Shown: positions 40,558 to 49,111 of the stretch, in pieces
How positions within the stretch are numbered: position 1 is the first letter of the stretch
Layout: each line of letters begins with the position of its first letter
Translations under genes and position numbers: made by a program
Assembly (NCBI GenBank): GCA_014805015.1
Contig: JAAUYQ010000071.1
Span: 1-51,700, forward strand
Length of the DNA: 51,700 nucleotides
Direction of reading: 5' to 3'
Source of the DNA: Clostridia bacterium
Lineage (GTDB): Bacteria; Bacillota; Clostridia; Christensenellales; Christensenellaceae
The notes under the pieces: model-generated
What the model was told of the DNA's origin: nothing
What the model saw: the letters and a program-made list of their open reading frames with translations, nothing else
Database searches by the model: none

Positions 40558-43500
40558 TTGCTACTGAGACGATTTGCCGGCTTCGTGGCCGACTGGCGGC
40601 TGCTGATCCTTGTCATCCTGATTGCTGTCTGCGGCCTTCTGGCCCTGCAGATTCCCAATGTCGCTGTGGTGGGGGATCAGAGCGCATACCTGTCAGAGAA
40701 TTCTGAGATCCGCACCGGACTGGAAATCCTGGAAGAAGAGTTCCCGGACATTGTGCACGAGAATACGATCCGGGTCATGTTCCGTGGTCTTTCGGGCACT
40801 GCGCGCGAAGATGTCGAGAGGCAGCTTCTCAGGACCCCCTATGTGGCAACCGTTACCTACGGTGACGGCTCCGACTACTACCGCGATCCGTATTCCCTGT
40901 ATGTTCTGACAACTGAATATCCATACGGCTCAGCGCAGCAGCGCGACCTTATGGAAGGTCTTGAGCGCAACTTTGAGGGCTACGACATGACAGTGGCCAA
41001 TGACAGTGCCGGCACGTCGGCTCTGCCCTGGTGGACGCTGCTGGCCGTCTATGCCGTGGCAGCTGCGGTGCTGTTTGCGCTGTGCCCAAGCTGGCCGGAA
41101 CCGCTGCTGATTCTGGCCTGCTGTGCGATGGCGGCAGCGGCCAATGCGGGCAGTAACATCATGATGCCGCGCATCTCTGAGCTGTCCCAGTCCCTCTCGC
41201 CGATCCTGGTGACCGCAATGACTGCGGTAAGCGCTGCGCTGTATGCCGCCTCCTGGCGGCGCGAATATGCGGCCGTTCGGGATCCGCAGGAAGCAACGGT
41301 GCGTTCGCTGATGGCGAGCTTCCCACTCCTTTTGGGAACGCTGCTTGCCTCAGCCGGGGCCTTTCTCATGCTGACGCTTCTGCGCTCAGGTCTGGCGGCG
41401 GACCTCGGACTGGTGACAGCCAAGGGCATGCTGTGGAGCTTTATTGCTGTCCTGTTTGGCATGCCGGCCATGATGAGCCTCGCGGCAGCCCCGGTACTGC
41501 ATTCGCTGCGGCCCGGGCTGCAGATGGACGGCCGCATGCGGGCCCGCCGGCAGTTTGACAGTCGCCGCGGTCTTTCCTGGACGTTTGCCGTTATTGCAGC
41601 TCTTTCGGCAGTCTTTTCGTTTTTTACTGTCCCAGCCTTTGGGATCCCGAGGCACGATGCCATCACCAGGGAGTTCCCGGAAGAAAATGACATTATTGTT
41701 GTCTACCAGAACGGGGACGAGAACCCGGCGGGGACTCTCGCCCACCGTTTTGAGCGGATGCCGGACATCACCAGCGTGTCAAGCTATGCGACGACTCTTG
41801 GTGAGCAGTATACGGCGCAGGAAATGTACACGATGCTGCATACCTCCGGCTCAGCCATGCCGCTCAGCCTGCCGCTGCTTGAGATCCTCTACTATGACCG
41901 TTACACGGATGCGCAGCTGCCTTTTATTACGGCCGGCGACCTCATCCGCTTCATCAATACCGACGTGGACAGCGCCGAAGGTCTCAATGATCTCCTCAGC
42001 CCGGAGACAATTCAGCTCTTTCAGCGCATGGCACCTTTCACGGACCCGGTCCAGCTCGGGAGCCCGGTCAATATTTCACAGGCCGGCACCATGTTCGGCA
42101 TCAGCCAGGAAGAAACGATTGAACTCTTTTCCCAGTACTATACCGTCCGGGGCAATGGTGATGCTGAAAACATGAGTGCGGACACCTTCCTGGAATACAT
42201 TCTTTCTGTCATCGCGGAGGATCCGCAGTATGCGGAAGAGATGACGGCCTCCGAAAGGGAACGCCTTGAACGGCTGGCCGTGTATGCAGATCCGGCCAGT
42301 GCCCAGGAAGCACTCAGTGCTTCGGCGGCGGCATCACGCCTCGGCATCGACGAAGAAAGCATGCGCATCATCTACGCTGAATATTATGCTGCCAACTCAG
42401 CCTACTCGCCGCCCGACATGTCTCTGCCCGAGTTCATCCACTTTATGCAGGATTCCGTGCTCACATCGGACTACTTTTCCCGGCAGATGCCGGAAGGAAT
42501 CAGCCGGGAGCTTGACCGGGCCGAGTCCTTTACCGATGCGGCTGCCAACAACCAGCAGATGAGCCCAGCAGAGCTGAGCACGTACCTTGGCATCGGTGAA
42601 AACGCTGTCCGCAACATTATTGCGACCTACCATCAGACCGATACAGGGCAGATGTCGCTGCCGCAGTTCCTGATTTATGTCACCAGCCCGGCTGTTGCGG
42701 GCACAGACTTTTACAGCTCCCTTTCAGAGCAGCAGCGTACGGAGCTGCCGCGGCTCAACGCCGCTGTGCAGGCAGCCATTGCCGGTCAGCCGCTCAGTGC
42801 CGACCGCATCTCGCCCATTACGGGTCTGCCGATTCAGATCGTGGATTCTGTGTTTGATGCACTTTCACCGGAAGGGGAAACGCCGGTTTCCTCCATGATG
42901 CTGAGCAGTTTTCTGACAGCGGTGACTTCGGGAGCCTATCAGAATGAGATCAGCGAAGAGGATATGGAGCAGCTTGAGCGGATGCAGTCTGCCGTGGAGG
43001 CAGCGCCGCAGGCTCTGCAGTATTCGGCCTCACAGATAGCACCGCTTACCGGCCTCGATGGCTCGCAGGCTTCCCGGGTGTACACCATGTATTCGCGGGA
43101 GCAGGCCTCGGGCGAGACCATGTCGCCGTATGAACTTGTGCAGTACGTTGACGCCGAGCCGGGTCTGCAGGAGGAGATTGGCAGCAGTGCGGCAGATACG
43201 CTCACCGAGGCGCGCCGGCTGATGGAAGCGGGGCAGAGCACTCTCTCGCCGGAGACGGCGGCCAGTCTGTTCGGATTCAGCTCGCGGGAGGCCCGGCTGC
43301 TGTTTGCCTATCATGAATCGATGCAGGCCTCGGGCGCCTCGTGGGCCGTACCGCTCGGCACGCTGCTCACCTTCCTGACGGCAGAAGACAGTCCGGCCGA
43401 GGACCTGGTGCCGCAGGCAGACCGCGAGGCGCTTAGACAGTGGGCCCGACTGGCAGCCGCAGCGGCAGACGGACGGGAATACACGCCGGCTGAAATGGCA

Positions 43501-44850
43501 GAGCTGCTGGGCCTGGATGCGGATTTTACGCGGCAGGTTTTCCGGCGGTACCTGGTGGATTCCGGGGAAATTGAGACCTGGGCCGTGCCGCTGCAGGATC
43601 TCATAAACTTTATTGCCACCACCGGGGACGGCGGCTATCAGGGCCCCGGACTCGAGTGGATCCGGCAGATGGCACCGCTGATTGACGCCGTGGCGGCAGA
43701 CAAGCAGTACAGCGCACTCGGCTTCTATATGCTGCTCGACAGTCTGGGGCAGCACATCGATGAGAGCACAGTCGAGCTCATCTATCTGTACTACGCAGCC
43801 ATGCAGGTCCGAAACACCGTCTGGACAATGTCGCCGCTCGGTCTGATTGATTACCTTGCGGACGAAGTGCTTGAGGAACCGGCGTACAGCGCGTACCTGG
43901 ACGAAAATATGAGCAGCCGCATCCGGGAACTCCAGGATGAGATTGAGGCAGCCGGCCGCCGGCTCAAGGGGGCCAACTACTCCATCATGACGATCTCCAC
44001 GGATCTGCCGCTCGAGTCGCCGCAGATGCGGACCCTGTATGACACGATCACGTCAGATCTGCAGACGACAATGGTAGGCACCTATTATCTGGTCGGGGAC
44101 ATTCCGGTAAGCTACGAAATGAGCCGGGACTTCACGCCGCAGCTCAGTCTGCTGAGCCTGCTGAGCGGTGTGTGCGCGTACATCGGCGCCTGCATCGTCA
44201 TGCGGTCACTCTTTGTGCCGCTCCTGATGGTGATTCTGGCGCAGAGCAGCGTGTGGCTGGCAGCCGGCATCCTGGGCATCGGCAGTTCCGTGTACTACCT
44301 GGCTCTTTTATGCGGCGAGTGTTTTGCCGTGCCGCAGGTCACGCTTCTGGCGATGAGTTTCGGAGAAGACTACCGCCGGCGGCGCCATCGCCTGGACATT
44401 GAGGAGTCCATGCGGGCTCTCTATGACAACGGCACAATGCTGGCGGCGGCGGCCGGCGGCGCTGCTTCCGCCTGCATCTTCCTCTTCCTCTGGATTACCG
44501 GACAGACAACGGCGCCCGGGGAGATTGCTGCCGTGCTCATGCTGGCGGCGGCTGTTGGCACAGTGCTTGTCCTGACGCTGCTGCCGGCGCTTTTGGGCGC
44601 AGCAGACCGCTATGTGAAGGCCAAGACGCTCTCTGCCATTCCACTCGAGCAGAAAGAACGGCCGGGCGGCAGCTGGAACGGCAAGCGTCTGCTGGACGAG
44701 CAGACACTGGTAGGGCTCCACCGCGATACCTTCCGGGCCACCATACAGGAGGACGAAGAGCGCCGGGCCCGGGAGGCGGCAGCAGAGACTTCTGAAACAG
44801 AGAGCAGCGGGGAGGCATCGCAGAGCGGCGGCGATGAAGAAAGGGAATAG
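40558..44850 (+). CDS. Giant MMPL/RND-type exporter with repeat-rich extracytoplasmic domain
   Basis: A 1430-residue RND-superfamily protein. TTG 40558 follows AAAGGAG by 6 nt. Span 1 is near residues 11-29, and a first loop of ~125 residues follows. Spans 2-6 lie at about 155-345, and span 7 near 340-365. Then comes a second loop of roughly 800 residues. The last five spans are near 1190-1345, followed by a charged tail (EEDEERRAREAAAETSETE). Typical MMPL proteins have two similar-sized loops. Here loop 2 is hugely enlarged by about nine ~80-residue helical repeats. It probably exports lipids or other hydrophobic or surface molecules; the substrate is unknown. xdhC follows after 6 bp. Confidence 0.86.
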   Translation: MLLRRFAGFVADWRLLILVILIAVCGLLALQIPNVAVVGDQSAYLSENSEIRTGLEILEEEFPDIVHENTIRVMFRGLSGTAREDVERQLLRTPYVATVTYGDGSDYYRDPYSLYVLTTEYPYGSAQQRDLMEGLERNFEGYDMTVANDSAGTSALPWWTLLAVYAVAAAVLFALCPSWPEPLLILACCAMAAAANAGSNIMMPRISELSQSLSPILVTAMTAVSAALYAASWRREYAAVRDPQEATVRSLMASFPLLLGTLLASAGAFLMLTLLRSGLAADLGLVTAKGMLWSFIAVLFGMPAMMSLAAAPVLHSLRPGLQMDGRMRARRQFDSRRGLSWTFAVIAALSAVFSFFTVPAFGIPRHDAITREFPEENDIIVVYQNGDENPAGTLAHRFERMPDITSVSSYATTLGEQYTAQEMYTMLHTSGSAMPLSLPLLEILYYDRYTDAQLPFITAGDLIRFINTDVDSAEGLNDLLSPETIQLFQRMAPFTDPVQLGSPVNISQAGTMFGISQEETIELFSQYYTVRGNGDAENMSADTFLEYILSVIAEDPQYAEEMTASERERLERLAVYADPASAQEALSASAAASRLGIDEESMRIIYAEYYAANSAYSPPDMSLPEFIHFMQDSVLTSDYFSRQMPEGISRELDRAESFTDAAANNQQMSPAELSTYLGIGENAVRNIIATYHQTDTGQMSLPQFLIYVTSPAVAGTDFYSSLSEQQRTELPRLNAAVQAAIAGQPLSADRISPITGLPIQIVDSVFDALSPEGETPVSSMMLSSFLTAVTSGAYQNEISEEDMEQLERMQSAVEAAPQALQYSASQIAPLTGLDGSQASRVYTMYSREQASGETMSPYELVQYVDAEPGLQEEIGSSAADTLTEARRLMEAGQSTLSPETAASLFGFSSREARLLFAYHESMQASGASWAVPLGTLLTFLTAEDSPAEDLVPQADREALRQWARLAAAAADGREYTPAEMAELLGLDADFTRQVFRRYLVDSGEIETWAVPLQDLINFIATTGDGGYQGPGLEWIRQMAPLIDAVAADKQYSALGFYMLLDSLGQHIDESTVELIYLYYAAMQVRNTVWTMSPLGLIDYLADEVLEEPAYSAYLDENMSSRIRELQDEIEAAGRRLKGANYSIMTISTDLPLESPQMRTLYDTITSDLQTTMVGTYYLVGDIPVSYEMSRDFTPQLSLLSLLSGVCAYIGACIVMRSLFVPLLMVILAQSSVWLAAGILGIGSSVYYLALLCGECFAVPQVTLLAMSFGEDYRRRRHRLDIEESMRALYDNGTMLAAAAGGAASACIFLFLWITGQTTAPGEIAAVLMLAAAVGTVLVLTLLPALLGAADRYVKAKTLSAIPLEQKERPGGSWNGKRLLDEQTLVGLHRDTFRATIQEDEERRAREAAAETSETESSGEASQSGGDEERE
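41806..43970 (+). repeat. Nine tandem ~80-residue degenerate protein repeats inside the MMPL gene
   Basis: Units start near 41806, 42061, 42301, 42550, 42787, 43015, 43237, 43474 and 43705, with lengths of 85, 80, 83, 79, 76, 74, 79, 77 and ~88 residues. Each has a YS-x2-E-[MI]-x2-[LM]-x-G-[IL]-like start, a central [IV]-x2-[IL]-[YF]-x2-Y helix, and an MSx3-[FL]-[IL]-x-[YF]-[IV] segment. Examples are AEMAELLGLDADFTRQVFRR and MSLPQFLIYV. The DNA repeats have diverged, so this is an old protein-level expansion. Confidence 0.75.
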
Positions 44851-44856
44851 GAAATT

Positions 44857-45843
44857 ATGCAGGATGTATTTGCAGCCCTGATCAGAGCGTGTGCGGACGG
44901 GGGTGCCGTGCTGGCTGCTGTTTCCTCGGCTTCCGGCAGCTCGCCGCGGGACGCCGGCGCCCTGATGGCAGTGGGGCCGTCCGGGCGTCTGGCCGGCAGC
45001 GTGGGCGGCGGCCGGCTTGAGCTTGAAGCCGTGGGGCAGGCGAGAGCGCATCTGCTGGAGCAGACGAATGGACAGGCAGACTTTGAACTGACACAGGACG
45101 GCAACGGCATGGTCTGCGGGGGTGACGTGCTGATTCTGTACACGTATCTGCCGCCCACGAATGACACAATGCAGGTACTGGCCCTGGCGCAGGCGTGCCT
45201 GAGCACGCACAGCCCCGGCCGGCTCGTTCTGCCTTTCCGTGGCGGCATTGGTTTTATCAATGAGCGTAGTGAACTCATCGGCCTTGAAGGCGTCAGCGCT
45301 GCAGCTCTCGCAAAGGCAGACGGCGTCGTGGATGCCGGCGGGAAGAAGTTCCTCGTTCTGCCGCTGAGCGATCCCGGGACTGTGCATATTCTTGGCGCCG
45401 GACATCTGGGCCGCGCGCTTTCGCACCTGCTCCCATGGCTCGGCTTTGGCTATGACGTGACCGATGACCGCGCGGAATATGCCGATCCGGCTCTGTTTCC
45501 GGACGCTGCTGCCGTGCACACGCTTGCCTATACAGACCTTGATCAGCTTTCAGTAGGGCCGGACGACTACATTGTCATTCTGACTGCCGGCCATAAGGGT
45601 GACTATGATGCCGAAAAGTGGGCGCTTCGCACCCCGGCCGGCTATATAGGAGTCGTCGGCAGCGCTGCCAAGACGGCGCACGTGCGGTCCCTGCTTGAGC
45701 AGGACGGGTTTACACAAGCAGAGCTTGACCGCGTCGCGGCTCCCATTGGGATTCCAATTGGCAGCGATACGCCGGAGGAGATTGCCGTGAGTATTGCAGC
45801 GCAGCTCATTCAGGAACGGGCCGGCCGGCGAAGCAGAAAATAG
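44857..45843 (+). CDS. XdhC/CoxF-family molybdenum-enzyme maturation protein
   Basis: A 328-residue protein of the XdhC family, which inserts sulfurated molybdenum cofactor into xanthine dehydrogenase-type enzymes. The N-terminal XdhC_CoxI part has AVSSASGSSPRDAGALMAV and GNGMVCGGDVLILYTY. The C-terminal Rossmann-like domain begins VHILGAGHLGRALSHLLPWLGF and includes GVVGSAAKTAHVRSLLEQDGF and PIGIPIGSDTPEEIAVSIAAQLI. No xanthine dehydrogenase subunit or molybdopterin gene is in the window. It starts 6 bp after the MMPL gene, so the two are co-transcribed. Confidence 0.9.
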   Translation: MQDVFAALIRACADGGAVLAAVSSASGSSPRDAGALMAVGPSGRLAGSVGGGRLELEAVGQARAHLLEQTNGQADFELTQDGNGMVCGGDVLILYTYLPPTNDTMQVLALAQACLSTHSPGRLVLPFRGGIGFINERSELIGLEGVSAAALAKADGVVDAGGKKFLVLPLSDPGTVHILGAGHLGRALSHLLPWLGFGYDVTDDRAEYADPALFPDAAAVHTLAYTDLDQLSVGPDDYIVILTAGHKGDYDAEKWALRTPAGYIGVVGSAAKTAHVRSLLEQDGFTQAELDRVAAPIGIPIGSDTPEEIAVSIAAQLIQERAGRRSRK

Positions 45844-45858
45844 CCGCACAGAGAGCAA

Positions 45859-45898
45859 AAGGCAGAAGCCGCAGAGAAAGGTCTGCGGCTTCTGCCTT
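45859..45898. terminator. Bidirectional terminator between xdhC and the lipoprotein gene
   Basis: A 17-bp perfect stem pairs 45859-45875 with 45882-45898 around a GAAAGG loop. It lies between two convergent stops. T-rich sequence follows on the minus strand (AAAA at 45857-45860). Confidence 0.85.
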
Positions 45899-45944
45899 AC
45901 TTATATATGTTTCTGGAAGTCTCAGTTTCGCGGGCGAATCCGGT

Positions 45945-48434
45945 TCAGGCTGCGTCCTGCGAAGCGGTGTCATCAGACTGCGCTGCAGCACCTGCATCAG
46001 ACTGCTGCGTTCTGTTCGGCCGCTGTGGACGGCCAGAGCTGCTCTGCGAATCTGCGTCCCCAGAAGGAAGCTGCGGACGGGCCGAGCTGCCATCCTGCGT
46101 GTCCCCGGAGGGAAGCTGCGGGCGGGTCGAGCTGCCATCCTGCGTATCCCCAGTGGGAAGCTGCGGACGCGCCGCGCTGCCCGAGCCATCTGCGGCCGAA
46201 CCCGCACCGTTCGGAGCAAAGCCTTGCATACCGCCGTGGCCTCCGATCATGCCGGAACCGCCCTGGCCGGCAGTGACTGTCGCGGCAAGCGTGCTGCCGG
46301 AGTACACTTCGTAGCTGGCACCGGACTCAATACCGGGCTGCGAGAAGATGAGTGACGTGCAGTCAATCGCTGGGGTGACCTGCATCAGCTCGCGGCCGTC
46401 CTGGCGCAGGCTTACAGTCTCACCGGCGCTGAAGGAGCCGGAAGTGTACACGTAGCTCTGGGTGGAGCCGGACTGCGGACCGCTGCCTGTTCCCGTACCG
46501 CCGTAGATAAGCGTGCCTCCCGTAACGGTGAAGGTGGACTCAGTGTCCATCGCGCAGTTGTCTGCGGAGGACTTGATCAGGACGGTGACGTCCCCGCCGG
46601 AAACGGTGATATCTCCGTTCGAATCGATGCCGTCGCCGCCGCACTGGGCGTTCACCACGCCGCCGGAGATGCTGACAGAAGCGCGTCCCGAGTTACCAGA
46701 GGCATTGATGCCGTCGTCACTTGAAACCAGATTGATCGTCCCATCCTCAATGCTGATGTTCAGACCTTCAATCCCTTCATAGCTCTCGGTAATCTCTATA
46801 TCTGCGCGGGTCACCAGACTGCCGTCTGCGTGCACTGCGTCGTCCCCGCTGGCAATGCGGAATTTGCCTGCTTCGAGAGAGATATCTGCGTTCGAGTGCA
46901 CGCCGTCGTCGCTGCAGTTCAGCTCAAAGATGCCGCCGTCAATCTGAATGCTGCCGGAAGACTTGAGTCCTTTGCTGCTGTCGCTGCCCGAAGAACTGCT
47001 GCCGGAGCCGGAGCCGCTACTTCCTTCCGGACGCATTTCGGTCGCGGAGCTGACTGCATCCGGGCGCTGCGGCCGGGTTCTTCCCTCTTCTGTCTGGGCA
47101 TCCGATGCTGCAGCTGAACCGCCCTGGTCAGCGGACTGAGAAGGCTCTGCTGTTTCTTCGCTCTGTGCATCTGAAGCAGCTGCCATCAGGGGCGCATTGC
47201 TGTCTGCTGCGGCAGCACTGTTCTGCGTTTCTGCTGCCTGGCGCGGACCGTGTCCCATGCCGCCATGATGGCCGCCGAAACCGCCGTATGAATTGCTCTC
47301 AGACGGATCGAAGCCGCCGAAGTCATCGTCGTCCCAGAAACCGCCAAAATCGTCGTCATCCCAGTATCCGCCGAAAGAATCATCTCCTGCGGGATCAAAG
47401 CCGCCAATCGAGCCGCCGTCCGGCCTGCCGAAGGCGCCTCCGAAACCGCCGCCAAAGCTGTCACTCGGAGTGTGCGGTTCGGCGTTTTCCGAACCGCCGC
47501 CGGTCGCAATGTTGAATTCACCGCCGTGCACGGTAAGTCCGGTTTCAGCCTGGATGCCGTCATTTTCAGCCGTGATCGTGAAGGACCCGTCGTCAATGAT
47601 GATCCAGCCCTTGGACGGATCGCTGTCCTGATCGGATTGGATGCCGTCGCCGCCGGCTGTCAGCACGAAGGTTCCGCCGCCGATCGATACAGAATCCTTA
47701 CCCTTCAGAGCATGATTGGGCGCTGTGACCGTAATCGTGCCGCTGGTGATCTTCAGATCATCCTTGGTCGCAATGCCGTTGCTATTCTGCGCGTCGACCG
47801 TCAGGCTGCCCTCACCGTTGACGGAGAGATCCTCTTCGGCATAAATGGCCGCATTCGGAGCAGACTCTGACGTATCCGCATAGGTTTTTCCGTCCGTGAC
47901 GCGGTTATCCTTACCATCTGCGAGCGTCAGGATAACCTTGTCTGCGCTTTTGACATAGATGGCCGGACCGTCACTGCAGGTGATGTCAGCGCCGTCAAGG
48001 ACAAGCTGCACGTCATCCTGGTCTCCTGCTTCCACCAGAATCTGACCGTCGCTGAGCGAGCCTGAAATGAGGTAGGAACCGGCGGCTGTCACAGTGGCCG
48101 TCGTGCCGTCCACCTTTACGGCGTCACTGCTGCAGGAGATGCTGTCGCCGCTGAGCGTGATCTGCGGTGCGCCCGGAGCCCAGGTGTCCGTGAGGTCCTT
48201 GTTGCTGAAGTCGGTATCTGACGGGACGTCTGCCGAAGCGTCCTGGGAGTTCTGACCGGAGCCGTGATTTCCACTCTGTCCATCGCCTTCGTGGCGGCCA
48301 TCCGAAGCGGTGCTCTCTGCCGCTGCGTCCGATGATGCGGCATCTGCGTCCGGCAATTCGCTACAGCCAAACAGGCTGAGTCCGAGCAGGGCAGCTGCTG
48401 CAGCCGCTGCTGCTTTCTTCCATAGTGTATACAT
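45945..48434 (-). CDS. Cthe_2159-like carbohydrate-binding beta-helix lipoprotein
   Basis: An 829-residue surface lipoprotein. ATG 48434 has GAGGT 6 nt upstream; the signal peptide ends in a lipobox (LSLFGC, Cys26). Repeated beta-helix turns resemble the Cthe_2159/PF14262 carbohydrate-binding family, e.g. ILVEAGDQDDVQLVLDGADI, ADKVILTLADGKDNRV, IQIDGGIFELNCSDDGVHSN, ISGGVVNAQCGGDGIDSNGD. A ~180-residue Gly/Asp/Ser-rich insert (FGGFWDDDDFGG) interrupts the helix near the middle. The C-terminus has three 15-residue RPQLPSGDTQDGSS repeats and a Gln/Ser/Ala tail. It is the last gene of the VTC-DUF4956 operon; it may bind acidic polysaccharide and calcium. Confidence 0.82.
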   Translation of the reverse strand: MYTLWKKAAAAAAAALLGLSLFGCSELPDADAASSDAAAESTASDGRHEGDGQSGNHGSGQNSQDASADVPSDTDFSNKDLTDTWAPGAPQITLSGDSISCSSDAVKVDGTTATVTAAGSYLISGSLSDGQILVEAGDQDDVQLVLDGADITCSDGPAIYVKSADKVILTLADGKDNRVTDGKTYADTSESAPNAAIYAEEDLSVNGEGSLTVDAQNSNGIATKDDLKITSGTITVTAPNHALKGKDSVSIGGGTFVLTAGGDGIQSDQDSDPSKGWIIIDDGSFTITAENDGIQAETGLTVHGGEFNIATGGGSENAEPHTPSDSFGGGFGGAFGRPDGGSIGGFDPAGDDSFGGYWDDDDFGGFWDDDDFGGFDPSESNSYGGFGGHHGGMGHGPRQAAETQNSAAAADSNAPLMAAASDAQSEETAEPSQSADQGGSAAASDAQTEEGRTRPQRPDAVSSATEMRPEGSSGSGSGSSSSGSDSSKGLKSSGSIQIDGGIFELNCSDDGVHSNADISLEAGKFRIASGDDAVHADGSLVTRADIEITESYEGIEGLNISIEDGTINLVSSDDGINASGNSGRASVSISGGVVNAQCGGDGIDSNGDITVSGGDVTVLIKSSADNCAMDTESTFTVTGGTLIYGGTGTGSGPQSGSTQSYVYTSGSFSAGETVSLRQDGRELMQVTPAIDCTSLIFSQPGIESGASYEVYSGSTLAATVTAGQGGSGMIGGHGGMQGFAPNGAGSAADGSGSAARPQLPTGDTQDGSSTRPQLPSGDTQDGSSARPQLPSGDADSQSSSGRPQRPNRTQQSDAGAAAQSDDTASQDAA
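46066..46200 (-). repeat. 45-bp tandem repeats in the lipoprotein gene
   Basis: GGAAGCTGCGG-type units start at 46066, 46111 and 46156, exactly 45 bp apart, and encode RPQLP[TS]GDTQDGSS[TA]. DNA identity is high, so copy number may vary between strains. Confidence 0.85.
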
Positions 48435-48442
48435 TGTTGACC

Positions 48443-49111
48443 TCACAGTTCGTAGTTCGTGAGCGGCACGCGGCCGCAGACAATATTCAGGTTGCCGTTG
48501 CGCACCCGGATCTGATCGAGCATTTCCTTTTCCTGTGTCGGATCCTTCATCCGGATGCGGTAGTGCAGCTCGTAGAGACTGCCCAGGTTTGTGAGCTTGA
48601 CGGTCTCGAGCGCTGCATCGAGTGTGTAGGTGGCAAAGAGATCATCGAAGATCCCGTTGTAATCGAGAGTTTCCGGTATCGTTATCTTCAGGGAACGCTC
48701 AGCCGGCCGGCTGTTGGACGGGCGGATCAGCGTCAGCAGCATCGAGGCTGCCCCAATGACTGCGGTAAAGATGCAGGCATAGCCGATGTAGCCCATGCCG
48801 GTCGCGAGCCCGACAGCCATCGCGAAGAAGATCGTCCCGATCTCGCGGGCGCTGCCCGGTACGCTGCGGAAGCGCACCAGGGAAAAGGCACCCATAACGG
48901 CCACGCCGACGCCGAGATTGCCGTTGACGCACATGATGACTGCCTGCACAATGGCCGGCAGCAACACCAGCATGGCCAGAAAGTTCCGGCTGTACGAGCT
49001 CCGGAAAGCATATACAGCAGCAATGACGGCACCAAGGCCGAGCGAGGCGAGCGCGCAGATAAGAACGCTTGAAACGTTCCAGCCGGCGCTGGTGAGAATG
49101 CTATCCAGCAT
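48443..49111 (-). CDS. DUF4956 membrane protein
   Basis: A 222-residue protein with about four N-terminal membrane spans (residues 12-130) and a soluble C-terminal half (SLKITIPETLDYNGIFDDLF...MLDQIRVRNGNLNIVCGR). VGVAVMGAFSLVRFRSVPGSAREIGTIFFAMAVGLATGMGY is the family hallmark. ATG 49111 follows AAGGAGG by 9 nt and overlaps the VTC gene by 11 bp, so translation is coupled. The lipoprotein gene starts 8 bp after its stop. Function is unknown; the constant partnership with VTC-domain proteins suggests a membrane partner of the polymerase-like subunit. Confidence 0.9.
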   Translation of the reverse strand: MLDSILTSAGWNVSSVLICALASLGLGAVIAAVYAFRSSYSRNFLAMLVLLPAIVQAVIMCVNGNLGVGVAVMGAFSLVRFRSVPGSAREIGTIFFAMAVGLATGMGYIGYACIFTAVIGAASMLLTLIRPSNSRPAERSLKITIPETLDYNGIFDDLFATYTLDAALETVKLTNLGSLYELHYRIRMKDPTQEKEMLDQIRVRNGNLNIVCGRVPLTNYEL

